A stretch of DNA of 64,000 bases from Photobacterium carnosum (GCF_002849605.1 NZ_NPIB01000019.1:24050-88049); one strand, 5' to 3'; counted from the first letter of the stretch, positions 16,943 through 26,282 are shown. Notes: generated from the letters alone by a model not told the origin. A program made the numbers and translations.

Positions 16943-19714
16943 ATGGCTACGATTCCTGAAAATCCATTGATCCTTATCGATGGATCCTCTTATCTTTATC
17001 GCGCTTACCATGCCGCACCTAACTTCACTAATTCTGATGGTGAACCAACGGGTGCAATTTATGGTGTGGTTAACATGTTACGCAGTATGTTACGTCAGTT
17101 TTCGACGGATCGTATTGCGGTTATCTTTGATGCTAAAGGTAAGACATTCCGTAATGACATATACTCTGAATATAAAGCAAACCGTCCACCGATGCCGGAG
17201 GATCTTCGCGGACAGATTGAACCATTACATGCAGTGATCAAGGCAATGGGATTACCGTTGATCGCGATCTCTGGGGTTGAAGCGGATGATGTGATCGGTA
17301 CGCTAGCCACTCAAGCTTCACTGCAGGGGATGCCTGTATTGATCAGTACTGGCGATAAAGATATGGCTCAACTAGTTGATCAACATGTTACTTTGATCAA
17401 TACCATGACAGATGTAGTCATGGATTCTGCAGGGGTTGTGGATAAGTTTGGTGTTGGTCCTGAGTTGATTATCGATTACTTAGCGTTAATGGGGGATCAG
17501 GCTGATAATATTCCTGGCGTTCCTGGTGTCGGTGAAAAAACGGCGACAGCGTTATTGCAAGGTCTTGGTGGCTTAGATACTTTGTATGCCAATCTTGATG
17601 ATATTGCAGCGCTAGGCTTTCGTGGCTCAAAAACCATGGCTAAAAAGCTGATTGATAATAAAGAAGTGGCTTATATGTCTTATAAGCTAGCGACGATCAA
17701 GCTTGATGTTGAATTAGAACTTGCCCCTGAACAATTATGCAAAGGTGTACCTGATACTGACGCACTAACTGAATTGTTTGGTAAATTACAGTTCCGTCGC
17801 TGGCTAACCGAAATGTTAGATGGCAGTGATGGCCGCATTGTTGCTGATGAAAGTGCAGCAACTGCGCCAACTGAACCTAAAATCATTGCGCCAACCATTG
17901 ATCGTAGTGGCTATGAAACCGTCCTTGATGAAGTAAGTTTTAACAATTGGTTAACTCAGTTAAAAAATGCCGATGTATTTGCGTTTGATACTGAGACCGA
18001 TGGTCTTGATTACATGACCGCTAATTTAATTGGGGTTTCATTTGCGGTTGAAGAAGGCAAAGCTGCCTATGTACCTGTTGCTCATGATTATCTTGATGCG
18101 CCAGTACAACTTGATCGTGATTGGGTTTTATCACAATTAAAACCATTATTAGAAGATAAAAATTTAGCTAAAGTGGGTCAAAATTTAAAATTTGATACCA
18201 GTATTGTTGCGCGTTATGGCATTGATATGCTGGGTATTAAATTTGATACCATGCTTGAATCTTATATCTATAACAGTGTGGTAGGTCGCCATGATATGGA
18301 TAGCCTTGCATTACGTTATCTTGAGCATAAAAATATCAGTTTTGAAGATATTGCGGGTAAAGGTAAGAAACAATTAACCTTTAATCAAATCGATCTTGAG
18401 CAGGCAGGGCCATATGCTGCTGAAGATGCTGATATTACTCTGCGCCTCCATAATGCGTTATATCCAAAAGTTACCGCTGATGAAAAGCTGAATAAAGTAT
18501 TTGAAACGATTGAAATGCCGTTAGTGCCAGTTTTATCTCGTATGGAACGTACCGGTGTTTACATTGATTCTGCCTTGTTAGGGGCGCAATCGATCGAATT
18601 AGCACAGCGATTAGATGAAATAGAAAAACTGGCTTATGAATTAGCGGGTGAAGAATTCAATTTAAGTTCACCGAAGCAATTACAAGCGATTCTATTTGAA
18701 AAAATGGGATTACCGGTTCTTAAAAAAACCCCTTCAGGCACACCGTCAACGAATGAAGAAGTACTGCAAGAGCTGGCATTAGATTATCCATTACCGAAAT
18801 TATTATTAGAATACCGTGGCTTAGCGAAATTAAAATCCACTTATACTGATAAGTTACCTAGAATGGTTAATGCAGTAACCGGCCGTGTTCATACTTCTTA
18901 TCATCAATCTGGAACAGTGACTGGGCGTCTATCATCAAGTGAGCCTAACCTACAAAATATTCCAGTTCGTAATCAAGAAGGGCGTCGTATTCGTCAAGCA
19001 TTTGTTGCTAAAGCTGGGTATAAAATTCTGGCAGTCGATTATTCTCAAATTGAATTGCGTATTATGGCGCACCTTTCGGGTGACCAAGCGCTGCTGGATG
19101 CATTCCGAGAGGGTAAAGATATTCACGCCGCAACTGCCGCTGAAATTTTAGGGTTAGCGATTGATGAAGTGAGTACTGAACAACGTCGACGCGCGAAAGC
19201 CATTAACTTTGGTTTAATTTACGGCATGAGTGCATTTGGTTTAGCCAAGCAACTTGATATGGGTCGTAATGAAGCACAAGACTATATGAATGTGTATTTT
19301 GAACGTTACCCTGGCGTTTTAGAATACATGGAAAGTACTCGTAATAGTGCTGCCGAACTCGGTTATGTTGAAACCTTATTTGGTCGTCGTTTGTATCTTC
19401 CTGATATTAAAGCGCGTAATGGTTTACGTCGCAAAGCGGCTGAACGAGCAGCAATCAATGCTCCAATGCAAGGTACTGCTGCTGATATTATTAAATTTGC
19501 CATGATTGCCGTTGATGAATGGGTACAACAGCAACCACAAGGGCAAGTTAGTTTGTTAATGCAAGTACACGATGAATTGGTGTTTGAAGTAGAAGCATCA
19601 GTATTAGACAGTGTTACCGCTAAAGTACGAGAGTTAATGGAGCAAGCGGCAACGTTAGCCGTGCCATTAATTGCCGATACTGGTTGTGGTGATAACTGGG
19701 ATCAAGCCCACTAA
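16943..19714 (+). CDS. polA: DNA polymerase I
   Basis: A 923-residue three-domain polymerase for Okazaki-fragment processing and repair synthesis. The 5'-3' exonuclease domain (about 1-290) has [13 protein letters not shown] and the helix-hairpin-helix [11 protein letters not shown]. The 3'-5' exonuclease (about 325-515) keeps [11 protein letters not shown]. The polymerase domain has motif [13 protein letters not shown], motif [15 protein letters not shown] and motif [11 protein letters not shown]. All catalytic acids are intact. ATG at 16943. Followed by a terminator and Spot 42, the standard order. Confidence 0.99.
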   Translation: MATIPENPLILIDGSSYLYRAYHAAPNFTNSDGEPTGAIYGVVNMLRSMLRQFSTDRIAVIFDAKGKTFRNDIYSEYKANRPPMPEDLRGQIEPLHAVIKAMGLPLIAISGVEADDVIGTLATQASLQGMPVLISTGDKDMAQLVDQHVTLINTMTDVVMDSAGVVDKFGVGPELIIDYLALMGDQADNIPGVPGVGEKTATALLQGLGGLDTLYANLDDIAALGFRGSKTMAKKLIDNKEVAYMSYKLATIKLDVELELAPEQLCKGVPDTDALTELFGKLQFRRWLTEMLDGSDGRIVADESAATAPTEPKIIAPTIDRSGYETVLDEVSFNNWLTQLKNADVFAFDTETDGLDYMTANLIGVSFAVEEGKAAYVPVAHDYLDAPVQLDRDWVLSQLKPLLEDKNLAKVGQNLKFDTSIVARYGIDMLGIKFDTMLESYIYNSVVGRHDMDSLALRYLEHKNISFEDIAGKGKKQLTFNQIDLEQAGPYAAEDADITLRLHNALYPKVTADEKLNKVFETIEMPLVPVLSRMERTGVYIDSALLGAQSIELAQRLDEIEKLAYELAGEEFNLSSPKQLQAILFEKMGLPVLKKTPSGTPSTNEEVLQELALDYPLPKLLLEYRGLAKLKSTYTDKLPRMVNAVTGRVHTSYHQSGTVTGRLSSSEPNLQNIPVRNQEGRRIRQAFVAKAGYKILAVDYSQIELRIMAHLSGDQALLDAFREGKDIHAATAAEILGLAIDEVSTEQRRRAKAINFGLIYGMSAFGLAKQLDMGRNEAQDYMNVYFERYPGVLEYMESTRNSAAELGYVETLFGRRLYLPDIKARNGLRRKAAERAAINAPMQGTAADIIKFAMIAVDEWVQQQPQGQVSLLMQVHDELVFEVEASVLDSVTAKVRELMEQAATLAVPLIADTGCGDNWDQAH

Positions 19715-19743
19715 TTAATACTGTTGTGTATTGATAATAAAAT

Positions 19744-19775
19744 GATAGCTGATCGAAAGATTAGCTATTTTTTTG
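19744..19775 (+). terminator. polA terminator
   Basis: ATAGCTGATC and GATTAGCTAT pair (one G-T) around a GAAA loop, followed by T7. It separates polA from Spot 42. Confidence 0.82.
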
Positions 19776-19876
19776 TTAAAAATAAGAACAATTATGTAAA
19801 AACTACTTACAATGTTATGAAAAAAAACTACAACAAAGACTTCCAAAAACTGAGCGATTGATATACAGTTGATGAC

Positions 19877-19984
19877 GTAGGGTACAGAGGTAAGATGTTC
19901 TATCTTTCAGACCTTTTGTTTCACGTTATTGGATTTGGCTGATTCAGCTGCCCCAGTCTATTTATTGGACTGGGGCGTTTTTTA
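19877..19984 (+). ncRNA. spf: Spot 42 small RNA
   Basis: The 108-base RNA begins GTAGGGTACAGAGGTAAGAT and continues nearly identically to E. coli Spot 42, ending in the CCCCAGTC/GACTGGGG hairpin with a T-run. Spot 42 is an Hfq-dependent repressor of genes for use of non-preferred carbon sources and is itself repressed by CRP-cAMP. Its place after polA is conserved. A TATACA hexamer ten bases before the first base is a plausible -10; I could not identify a convincing CRP site. Confidence 0.97.
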
Positions 19985-20039
19985 TGGCGCCAATATCAAA
20001 TTTATCTGCGTTATACTAACTCTCTAATATTATTTCTTT

Positions 20040-20201
20040 GTTTTATCTTTTCTATATTTTATTCCGATCTTGGCTTTTTTGTGTTTGTTTTTTACACAAA
20101 AGTGGCTGTGTTGCTGTTTTTTTATGATGGTTGTCACTTGTTTTTGGCTTTATGAGCTGTTTTTGTGGCTGGTTTTTATTTGCTGCCGTATTTTTTAGAG
20201 C
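20040..20201 (+). other. T-rich intergenic stretch between spf and a candidate sRNA
   Basis: About 160 bases in which more than half of the plus-strand bases are T. It includes a perfect inverted repeat TTTTGTGT (20077-20084) and ACACAAAA (20094-20101). No ORF or known element is recognised. Confidence 0.45.
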
Positions 20202-20241
20202 AAATACTTTAAATTTAAAATTGGCAGGCTATAATAGCTGT

Positions 20242-20345
20242 AGCTTCTTGTTCATATTTGATTTTGTTGGTTAGTTCATAATGATTAGCGGGCAAATAAA
20301 GACATGAAATAGCCATTCTCGGCATTGAGAATGGCTTTTTTTTTG
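20242..20345 (+). ncRNA. Candidate small RNA downstream of Spot 42
   Basis: A consensus -10 TATAAT (20230-20235) is followed about 70 bases on by a perfect 10-base hairpin AGCCATTCTC/GAGAATGGCT (20311-20336) and T8. The interval would give an RNA of about 100 bases. It contains a possible 8-codon frame (ATG 20281 to TGA 20307) without a clear ribosome site. I do not recognise the sequence. A Vibrionaceae sRNA called VSsrna24 was reported some hundreds of bases downstream of spf in Aliivibrio salmonicida; this may be its counterpart. Confidence 0.6.
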
Positions 20346-20561
20346 GTTTTTTTAAATAAGCTATGATGTAATTTAATTTCATAAAAGTCATAAATTATTA
20401 ATAATTAGCTGACTTGTTTTTTGATTAAAATAATGTATCGACATCAATTGGGTTAGCCGAATTTAATCGGGAAGCGGCAGTAGTATTAAGACTGGTGTGT
20501 TCTGAGATGATGCACCGCAAGCGGTGATCCTTAGTATCGGGGATGGGGATTTTAGTCATTA

Positions 20562-20585
20562 ATAACCCCACCAATAATGATGGGG
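20562..20585 (-). terminator. Possible engB terminator
   Basis: Read on the minus strand, CCCCATCA and TGGTGGGG pair over eight bases (one G-T) around TTAT, followed by TTATT. It lies 35 bases after the engB stop. The T-run is weak. Confidence 0.5.
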
Positions 20586-20619
20586 CTTTAGATGTTATTT
20601 ATTGCATTGCGTGATGGTT

Positions 20620-21288
20620 TTATTCTGCAGATGGCAGATTAAAAACTTCACTATCGTCAGCGGCTAGTACACGTTGACGTTCTAATTCTGGTGCATACCA
20701 CTCATCAAGTTTACTACGCACTTGATCTACGCCAATCCCTTTCAATGCAGAGAAAGCTTCAACCTGAACGTTACCGCCAAATTCTTTCGACATTTCACGG
20801 ATTTTTAATACTTGTGCTTTACGCGCACCGCTTTTTAATTTGTCTGCTTTAGTCAATAGGACTAATACTGGCAAGCTACTTTCAATTGCCCAATTAATCA
20901 TTTGCTGATCAAGGTCTTTCATTGGATGGCGAATATCCATCAGTACTACTAAACCTTGCAAACATTCACGGCGTTGTAGGTATTCACCTAATGCTTTTTG
21001 CCATTTTAGTTTGAGTTCAAGCGGTACTTGAGCAAAACCATAGCCAGGTAAGTCAATTAAGTTACAACCATTAATGATTTCAAACATGTTGATTAATTGC
21101 GTACGGCCAGGGGTTTTAGAAGTACGAGCCAAACCTTTCTGATCGGTTAGGCGATTTAGTGCACTTGATTTACCCGCATTGGAGCGACCAGCAAATGCGA
21201 TCTCAACGCCGGCATCTTGTGGCAAGTGACGAATGTCCGGTGCACTTGTGATAAAACTGGTATTTCTATAGTTGAGAGGTTGATTCAC
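20620..21288 (-). CDS. engB: Ribosome biogenesis GTPase EngB (YihA/YsxC)
   Basis: An essential 222-residue GTPase required for assembly of the large ribosomal subunit and normal division. G1 is GRSNAGKS (34-41), G2 lies in SKTPGRTQ, G3 is DLPGYG, G4 is TKAD and G5 is SALKG. The frame is open to a TTG at 21303, but the GTG at 21288 has GGAG six bases upstream and gives the N-terminus [11 protein letters not shown], equivalent to E. coli NLNYQQTHF. It is divergent from the cytochrome c4 gene. The C-terminal 20 residues are variable, as in the family. Confidence 0.95.
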   Translation of the reverse strand: MNQPLNYRNTSFITSAPDIRHLPQDAGVEIAFAGRSNAGKSSALNRLTDQKGLARTSKTPGRTQLINMFEIINGCNLIDLPGYGFAQVPLELKLKWQKALGEYLQRRECLQGLVVLMDIRHPMKDLDQQMINWAIESSLPVLVLLTKADKLKSGARKAQVLKIREMSKEFGGNVQVEAFSALKGIGVDQVRSKLDEWYAPELERQRVLAADDSEVFNLPSAE

Positions 21289-21301
21289 TGTTAACTCCGT
21301 C

Positions 21302-21334
21302 AAGCGCTGATGTTGTAAAAAAAGCGCTTTTTTG
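21302..21334 (-). promoter_or_regulatory. Inverted repeat in the engB leader
   Basis: AAGCGCT (21302-21308) and AGCGCTT (21323-21329) form a dyad just upstream of the engB ribosome site, with A- and T-runs on its flank. On the minus strand it could be a leader hairpin; on the plus strand it looks like a small terminator although no gene points into it. Confidence 0.35.
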
Positions 21335-21444
21335 TGAAATTGTCTAAGATATATTAAACCGTGTTTGGTTTATGGTCGTATTGTATACCATGTCACTGAG
21401 CATTACTTGTGGTACGGAAGCTCTATAATTATAAATGGAATGTC

Positions 21445-22062
21445 ATGAAAAAATTAGTTTTAATATTTACTCTGATGGCAAGTTATTCGGTTGCTGCTCA
21501 AGGTGATATCGATGCGGGTAAATTAAAGGCCACTACTTGTGTTGCATGTCATGGCAGTGATGGTAATGCAATAATAGGACAATATCCTAAGTTAGCAGGC
21601 CAACATGCTGATTATTTAGCAAAACAACTTGCTGATTATAAATTAGCCGTGACCAGTAGCGGTGCTCTAGGTCGTAGTAATGCGATTATGGCGGGTATGG
21701 CTGCGGCATTATCAGCCACCGATATGGCCGATCTTGGTGCGTATTTTTCCTCTCTGCCTATTTCTGGCAATACCACCCCTGAAAATGTGATTGCGATTGC
21801 GGAGCCATTATACCGTTTTGGTGATTCCGAGCGGGGCATTGCGGCTTGTATTGCCTGTCATGGTCCACGAGGTAATGGTACCAGCTTATCGGGTTTTCCT
21901 AAAATTTCAGGACAGAATGCGGAATATATTCAATTACAACTACAGGCATTCCGTGCAGGAACTCGTAATAACGATCTTAATGCCATGATGCGCTCGGCGG
22001 CAGCTAAGCTCAGTAATGATGAAATTAGTGCACTCTCTGCTTATATTGGAGGGTTACATTAA
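21445..22062 (+). CDS. Dihaem cytochrome c4, periplasmic
   Basis: A 205-residue precursor with a signal peptide ending near VAA-Q19. It has two class I cytochrome c domains, each with a haem-binding CxxCH: Cys32-His36 (CVACHGSDGN) and CIACHGPRGN near residue 135, and distal Met ligands in the later MAGMAAALS and MMRSAAAKLS segments. Cytochrome c4 carries electrons from the bc1 complex to terminal oxidases. The ATG at 21445 gives the signal peptide; an upstream GTG extension to 21409 would put charged residues before it and is rejected. Adjacent to engB as in other gammaproteobacteria. Confidence 0.93.
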   Translation: MKKLVLIFTLMASYSVAAQGDIDAGKLKATTCVACHGSDGNAIIGQYPKLAGQHADYLAKQLADYKLAVTSSGALGRSNAIMAGMAAALSATDMADLGAYFSSLPISGNTTPENVIAIAEPLYRFGDSERGIAACIACHGPRGNGTSLSGFPKISGQNAEYIQLQLQAFRAGTRNNDLNAMMRSAAAKLSNDEISALSAYIGGLH

Positions 22063-22147
22063 GACTGGAATTATCAGCATAATTAACCTTGTTGCTTAGA
22101 ATTACTCTTTTTTAATATTTTAGTAACGGTGGATTCGCCTGTCGTGT

Positions 22148-22165
22148 TGTAAGAGATTGACTATT
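22148..22165 (+). promoter_or_regulatory. Possible GacA/UvrY (VarA) half-site upstream of the CsrB-type RNA
   Basis: TGTAAGAGATTGACTATT has a perfect left half (TGTAAG) of the GacA-family box TGTAAG-N6-CTTACA but a poor right half. It lies about 160 bases before the presumed RNA start, the region where such sites act upstream of csrB genes. Confidence 0.4.
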
Positions 22166-22310
22166 AATAACTGTTATTATGGTAATTTTAGGTGTAGTCG
22201 ATTATTTTTTGTTTTATAGAACAAAGACTTGTTTATTGCTGATATTTACGTATTCAAAAGTGTGATCTTGATACATTGTTTTAGATATAGCTTCAGGTAA
22301 ATTATTCCCT

Positions 22311-22765
22311 GTCGACAAGGAGTGCGACACAGGATAGGAAGCGCTAGGATAGCTTAAGCAGTGACGCTTAAAGGAACCACAGGAAGTCTGGTCAGGAGAC
22401 TAGGGTAGACGCGGGATGCATAAGGATTGTCAGGGTTGACACTCATGGAAAGAGAGTAGCTATAGCAATATGGCTCAGATACATCAGGACGATGTATCGC
22501 ATAAGGATGGTGGTATAGTTATTGGAGCGTAACATTGCGATAGGGATCGCCAACTTAGGATGAGTTGTGACGCCATGGATGGGTGAAAATGGACGCGAAA
22601 ATTCACTAGGATAGTGACGAACGATATTGGCATGGATCGCAATTATAATAAATGGATATTTGTTAAACCGGGATGTTGCTTGCTGGTTACGGAAAGACTA
22701 GACAGAATTATAAGCTCATAGCTTACCCCATAGAGCGATAGGTGCAGACCTATTGCTTTTTTTTT
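22311..22765 (+). ncRNA. csrB: CsrB/CsrC-type regulatory RNA that sequesters CsrA
   Basis: About 455 bases with roughly 20 GGA motifs (AGGA, GGGA or TGGA), many placed in short hairpin loops such as the AGGA between CATC and GATG copies near 22484-22495. This is the CsrA-binding pattern. It starts GTCGACAAGGAG, like E. coli CsrB, and ends in the perfect hairpin AGCGATAGGT/ACCTATTGCT (22734-22757) with T9. TAAATT at 22298-22303 is a possible -10. There is no credible protein frame. It lies downstream of engB before yihI, the place of csrC in E. coli. CsrB RNAs bind many CsrA dimers and relieve CsrA control of carbon storage, motility and virulence genes. Confidence 0.93.
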
Positions 22766-22964
22766 CGTCTAAATTTTGGTGTGAGTGAAGGTTATTTTCA
22801 TGATTTACATGTGATATTTTACTTCTCATCCCGATATAATAGCTGAATAAATTGAACAATTTGTCAGCAGAACTACATCTTAACTGCAATTGGGTATAGA
22901 ATAGCCCGCTCGATTTTACACCGCTGCTGCTGTTCGTAAACATTCAGTCGTTGTGGAGAAGATA

Positions 22965-23606
22965 ATGGATAGATGTCCACTTTGTAAGAGTAAAGATAAT
23001 CAATGGTTGGTGGCAGACACTAAACGTGATTATTTTCGTTGTTTACAATGTGCATTAATTTATGCCGATCCGACAACTCATTTAACGTCGTTCCAAGAAA
23101 AATATGTTTATGATCAACATCAGAATAATCCTGATGATGATTGTTATCGACAATTTTTAGGACGATTAGCAACTCCACTTGTGACACGATTACCATCACC
23201 TCCATTATTTGGATTGGATTTTGGTAGCGGCCCTGGGCCGACCTTGTCAGTGATGTTGGCTGAAATGGGGTATACTATGACAATCTATGACCCTTATTTT
23301 GCAGTACAATCTGCAGTATTGAATGGGCAGTATGATTTTGTTACTTGCACAGAAGCAATCGAGCATTTTTATCAGCCTGCGAAGGAATGGGGGCTGTTGC
23401 TACGTTTAGTCAAACCCGGCGGTTGGCTTGGGATTATGACCAAACTAGTAACTGACACTGATGCCTTTGGGCATTGGTACTATAAGAACGACCCAACCCA
23501 TGTCAGCTTTTTTAGCCGTAATACGTTTTGTTTTTTAGCACAACGAGATGGCCTTGAAGTTGAGTTTGTTGGAAATGATGTGATTTTGCTGAGGAAACCC
23601 CAGTAA
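22965..23606 (+). CDS. Zinc-ribbon class I SAM-dependent methyltransferase
   Basis: A 213-residue protein. The N-terminal zinc ribbon CPLCKS...CLQCAL (four cysteines, about 4-36) is followed by a class I methyltransferase domain: SAM-binding motif LDFGSGPGPT near residue 87, the acidic end of strand 2 in IYDPYF, and CTEAIEH, VKPGGWLG and NDPTHVSFF further on. This is the Methyltransf_11/23 type with a C-terminal DPTHVSFFS signature seen in small-molecule or sugar methyltransferases; the substrate is unknown. The ATG at 22965 has GGAG six bases upstream; a GTG at 22953 is also in frame. The stop overlaps the yihI start by one base. Confidence 0.82.
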   Translation: MDRCPLCKSKDNQWLVADTKRDYFRCLQCALIYADPTTHLTSFQEKYVYDQHQNNPDDDCYRQFLGRLATPLVTRLPSPPLFGLDFGSGPGPTLSVMLAEMGYTMTIYDPYFAVQSAVLNGQYDFVTCTEAIEHFYQPAKEWGLLLRLVKPGGWLGIMTKLVTDTDAFGHWYYKNDPTHVSFFSRNTFCFLAQRDGLEVEFVGNDVILLRKPQ

Positions 23607-24160
23607 TGACCCGTAAGAAAAGAGCTCGTGCTGTAGGATCAGAAGGTCCTGCTGTATACCGCGAAAAAACAAATACTAAAGTTGATGTTGAGACACGTGA
23701 ACGCCAAAAAGCGAAGAAGCGTAAAGGTTTAAAATCAGGTAGTCGTCATTCTGCTGTTGAAGAAAATAAGCAGCGTAATGGTGGCCAGAAAAAAGATCCA
23801 CGTTTAGGTAGCAAAAAATTAGTACCACTAATTATTGAGCCTAAAAAGCCACAAAATAAGCAACAACGCCGTTTATCAGCAGAGCAAGAACTTGCAATGC
23901 TTGAAAATGATGCGCAATTAATGGTGCTATTAGATCGTATTGATGCTGGTGAAAAACTGGGTGCTGGTTTACAAAAACAAGTTGACCTGAAGTTAGACCG
24001 TATTGAGCGCTTAATGAAACAACTTGGTTTATTAGATGTTGTTGAAGAAGTTGCTGCGCCAGTGAAAGAAAGCGCTAAAGCTAAGTCAAAGCCTCGTTCA
24101 GATGATGATTTATTAGCGCAATTTGAAAATATGGATTTTGATAATTTCGATAAGGAGTAA
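23606..24160 (+). CDS. yihI: Der GTPase-activating protein YihI
   Basis: A 184-residue, highly charged protein that stimulates the GTPase Der (EngA) and so modulates 50S subunit assembly. The Lys/Arg-rich N-terminal half starts MTRKKRARAVG and contains KKRKGLKSGSRHSAVEE, a family signature. The C-terminal half is helical and acidic (LLDRIDAGEKLGAGLQKQVD) and ends with DDDLLAQFENMDFDNFDKE. Its ATG shares one base with the upstream methyltransferase stop, so translation is probably coupled. DUF2489 follows after 3 bases. Confidence 0.93.
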   Translation: MTRKKRARAVGSEGPAVYREKTNTKVDVETRERQKAKKRKGLKSGSRHSAVEENKQRNGGQKKDPRLGSKKLVPLIIEPKKPQNKQQRRLSAEQELAMLENDAQLMVLLDRIDAGEKLGAGLQKQVDLKLDRIERLMKQLGLLDVVEEVAAPVKESAKAKSKPRSDDDLLAQFENMDFDNFDKE

Positions 24161-24163
24161 CCG

Positions 24164-24643
24164 TTGCAGGGAATAACACTTCTGTTTGTTATTGGTAGCG
24201 TAATTGTGGTTGGATTAGCATTATACGCTGGATTGTTATTGGCTAAGCTTTATAAGCAACAACAGCGGCATAAGCTATTTTTAGCTCGAGCTGCAAAGCA
24301 ACAAGTTGAAGCAATTAAAACTAGAAATGACAATATATTAGAAAGCGTCTTTATTATTGCAATGGCATGTAAGCAAGATCAATGTGATATGTCAGAAGCC
24401 GCGATTCGGTTATATAAATTAATGGAAGTGTTGCAAGCAGATAAACAAGTTGATTTTGCAGCAACGTATCCGGCATTAACTGACTTATATCAAGTCGTTA
24501 AAGATATGCCGCGAGGCGATGCTCGCCAGCTAATAGAAAAACAAAGCCGTATGCGATTTGATCTTGAACGTATGAAAGCTGAGTCTCGTCTACAAGCTGA
24601 GATTAAACTTGAATTGGATGCAATCCTGTCAACTAAGGTTTAA
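24164..24643 (+). CDS. DUF2489 membrane-anchored protein
   Basis: A 159-residue protein with one N-terminal membrane helix (about 3-25) and a helical soluble part rich in Gln, Lys and Glu. It matches DUF2489 proteins that follow yihI in vibrios; function unknown. Start is the TTG at 24164 with a strong AAGGAG six bases upstream, inside the end of yihI; no ATG exists before the membrane helix. Last gene of the three-gene run, ended by a clear terminator. Confidence 0.82.
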   Translation: MQGITLLFVIGSVIVVGLALYAGLLLAKLYKQQQRHKLFLARAAKQQVEAIKTRNDNILESVFIIAMACKQDQCDMSEAAIRLYKLMEVLQADKQVDFAATYPALTDLYQVVKDMPRGDARQLIEKQSRMRFDLERMKAESRLQAEIKLELDAILSTKV

Positions 24644-24661
24644 CTCGTCATCGTTATTATT

Positions 24662-24692
24662 AACACCGCCATTTATTGGCGGTGTTTGTTTT
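24662..24692 (+). terminator. Terminator after the DUF2489 gene
   Basis: AACACCGCCA and TGGCGGTGTT pair perfectly around TTTAT and are followed by a T-rich tail. Confidence 0.85.
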
Positions 24693-24697
24693 TGTAC

Positions 24698-24756
24698 AGA
24701 GTGTAAATTGAACAACAGGGATAGGTTTTACTTTTTGTAAAATGGTGACACACTCT
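24698..24756. promoter_or_regulatory. Inverted repeats in the hemN upstream region
   Basis: AGAGTGT (24698-24704) and ACACTCT (24750-24756) flank a second dyad TTTTAC/GTAAAA (24726-24742). They lie 35-93 bases before hemN. They could be operator sites; no FNR consensus is visible. Confidence 0.3.
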
Positions 24757-24790
24757 ATGTATTATATATTTACCAAGTTGGAACAATGTC

Positions 24791-26164
24791 ATGTCAAATG
24801 AGCAGATTATTTGGGATCAGGCCTTAATTGAAAAATATAATTATTCAGGCCCGCGTTATACTTCTTACCCGACCGCACTAGAATTTAATCAAGCATTTAC
24901 TTCTGCTGAATTTGAGATGGCATGTCAGCAATACCCTGATCGTAAGTTATCGCTTTATATCCATATCCCATTCTGTCACAAGCTTTGTTACTACTGTGGC
25001 TGTAATAAAATTATTACTCGCCATCAAGATAAAGCAGATCAATATTTAGATGTACTTGAACAAGAAATTAAGCAACGTGCAACGTTATTGGGAGATCGTC
25101 AAGTCAGCCAATTGCATTGGGGCGGTGGTACACCAACGTTTTTAACGGCGGCACAAATTAGTCGTTTAATGACCGCGTTACGGGGTGCGTTTAATTTTGA
25201 CGCGGATGCTGAAATTAGTATTGAAGTTGATCCTCGTAAAATTGAATTGGATATTCTTGACCATTTACGCAGTGAAGGCTTTAACCGCTTAAGTATTGGG
25301 GTACAAGATTTTAATAAAGACGTGCAGAAATTAGTTAACCGTGAGCAAGATGAAGATTTTATTTTTGCGATGGTGGAACGTGCTCGTGAGTTAGGTTATC
25401 GCTCAACTAATCTTGATTTAATTTATGGGTTGCCATTACAAACTAAGGCACTGTTTGCTGAAACATTACAGCAAGTATTGACTATGAAGCCGGGCAGATT
25501 ATCAGTATTTAACTATGCTCATATGCCAACCTTGTTTGCTGCTCAGCGTAAAATTCATGAAGATCAACTGCCGAGTGCTCAAGAAAAATTAGCGATTTTA
25601 CAAGATACGATTGCGACGTTAACTGGGGCCGGTTATCAGTTTATTGGTATGGATCACTTTGCGTTACCGGATGATGAATTAGCAGTAGCCCAACGCGATG
25701 GTATTTTGCACCGTAATTTCCAAGGTTATACCACTCAAGGTGATTGTGACTTGTTAGGTATGGGGGTTTCGGCGATCTCGATGATTGGCGACTGTTATGC
25801 ACAAAATCAAAAAGAGCTAAAACTATACTACGGTCAGATGGCTGAGCAACAAACGGCATTGTGGAAAGGGGTGACCTTAGACGCTGATGATTTGTTACGC
25901 CGTGAAGTGATCAAGGCACTAATTTGTAATTTTCAATTAGATAAGCGTGCGATTGAAGCTGAGTTTAATATTGATTTTGATAGTTACTTTAGTGAAGACT
26001 TACAGTTATTACAGACATTTATTAACGATGAGTTAGTGACTGTGGGTGAAAATATTATCTATGTAGAACTGAAAGGTCGGTTATTGATTCGTAATATTTG
26101 TATGTGTTTTGATAAATATTTACGTAATCGTGCTCGCCAGCAGCAGTTCTCACGGGTTATCTAA
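24791..26164 (+). CDS. hemN: Oxygen-independent coproporphyrinogen III oxidase
   Basis: A 457-residue radical-SAM enzyme that oxidatively decarboxylates coproporphyrinogen III to protoporphyrinogen IX in haem synthesis without oxygen. The 4Fe-4S cluster cysteines are Cys62, Cys66 and Cys69 in HIPFCHKLCYYCGC. Further landmarks are LHWGGGTPTFL, IEVDPRKI, RLSIGVQDF, NLDLIYGLPLQT and the C-terminal RLLIRNICMCFD. Length fits true HemN rather than the shorter HemW. GGAACAATGTC precedes the ATG. Stands alone between two terminators. Confidence 0.97.
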   Translation: MSNEQIIWDQALIEKYNYSGPRYTSYPTALEFNQAFTSAEFEMACQQYPDRKLSLYIHIPFCHKLCYYCGCNKIITRHQDKADQYLDVLEQEIKQRATLLGDRQVSQLHWGGGTPTFLTAAQISRLMTALRGAFNFDADAEISIEVDPRKIELDILDHLRSEGFNRLSIGVQDFNKDVQKLVNREQDEDFIFAMVERARELGYRSTNLDLIYGLPLQTKALFAETLQQVLTMKPGRLSVFNYAHMPTLFAAQRKIHEDQLPSAQEKLAILQDTIATLTGAGYQFIGMDHFALPDDELAVAQRDGILHRNFQGYTTQGDCDLLGMGVSAISMIGDCYAQNQKELKLYYGQMAEQQTALWKGVTLDADDLLRREVIKALICNFQLDKRAIEAEFNIDFDSYFSEDLQLLQTFINDELVTVGENIIYVELKGRLLIRNICMCFDKYLRNRARQQQFSRVI

Positions 26165-26192
26165 CCCTTAGTTAATTCTTAGTAATATTGTT

Positions 26193-26234
26193 ATAAAAAA
26201 CGCCTCGGTTTCACGTGAAACCGAGGCGTTTTGT
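26193..26234. terminator. Bidirectional terminator between hemN and add
   Basis: A perfect 32-base palindrome centred on TTTCACGTGAAA lies at 26199-26230, flanked by A6 on the left and T4 on the right. It lies between convergent genes. Confidence 0.88.
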
Positions 26235-26282
26235 TATGTGCATTATTGGTCGTTAGCGCGACGTTATTATGACTTGTTGTGA

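Noticed and set aside
22716..22943. 75-residue minus-strand ORF at the end of the CsrB-type RNA
   Set aside because: It runs through the terminator hairpin of the RNA, has no ribosome site and no recognisable family.
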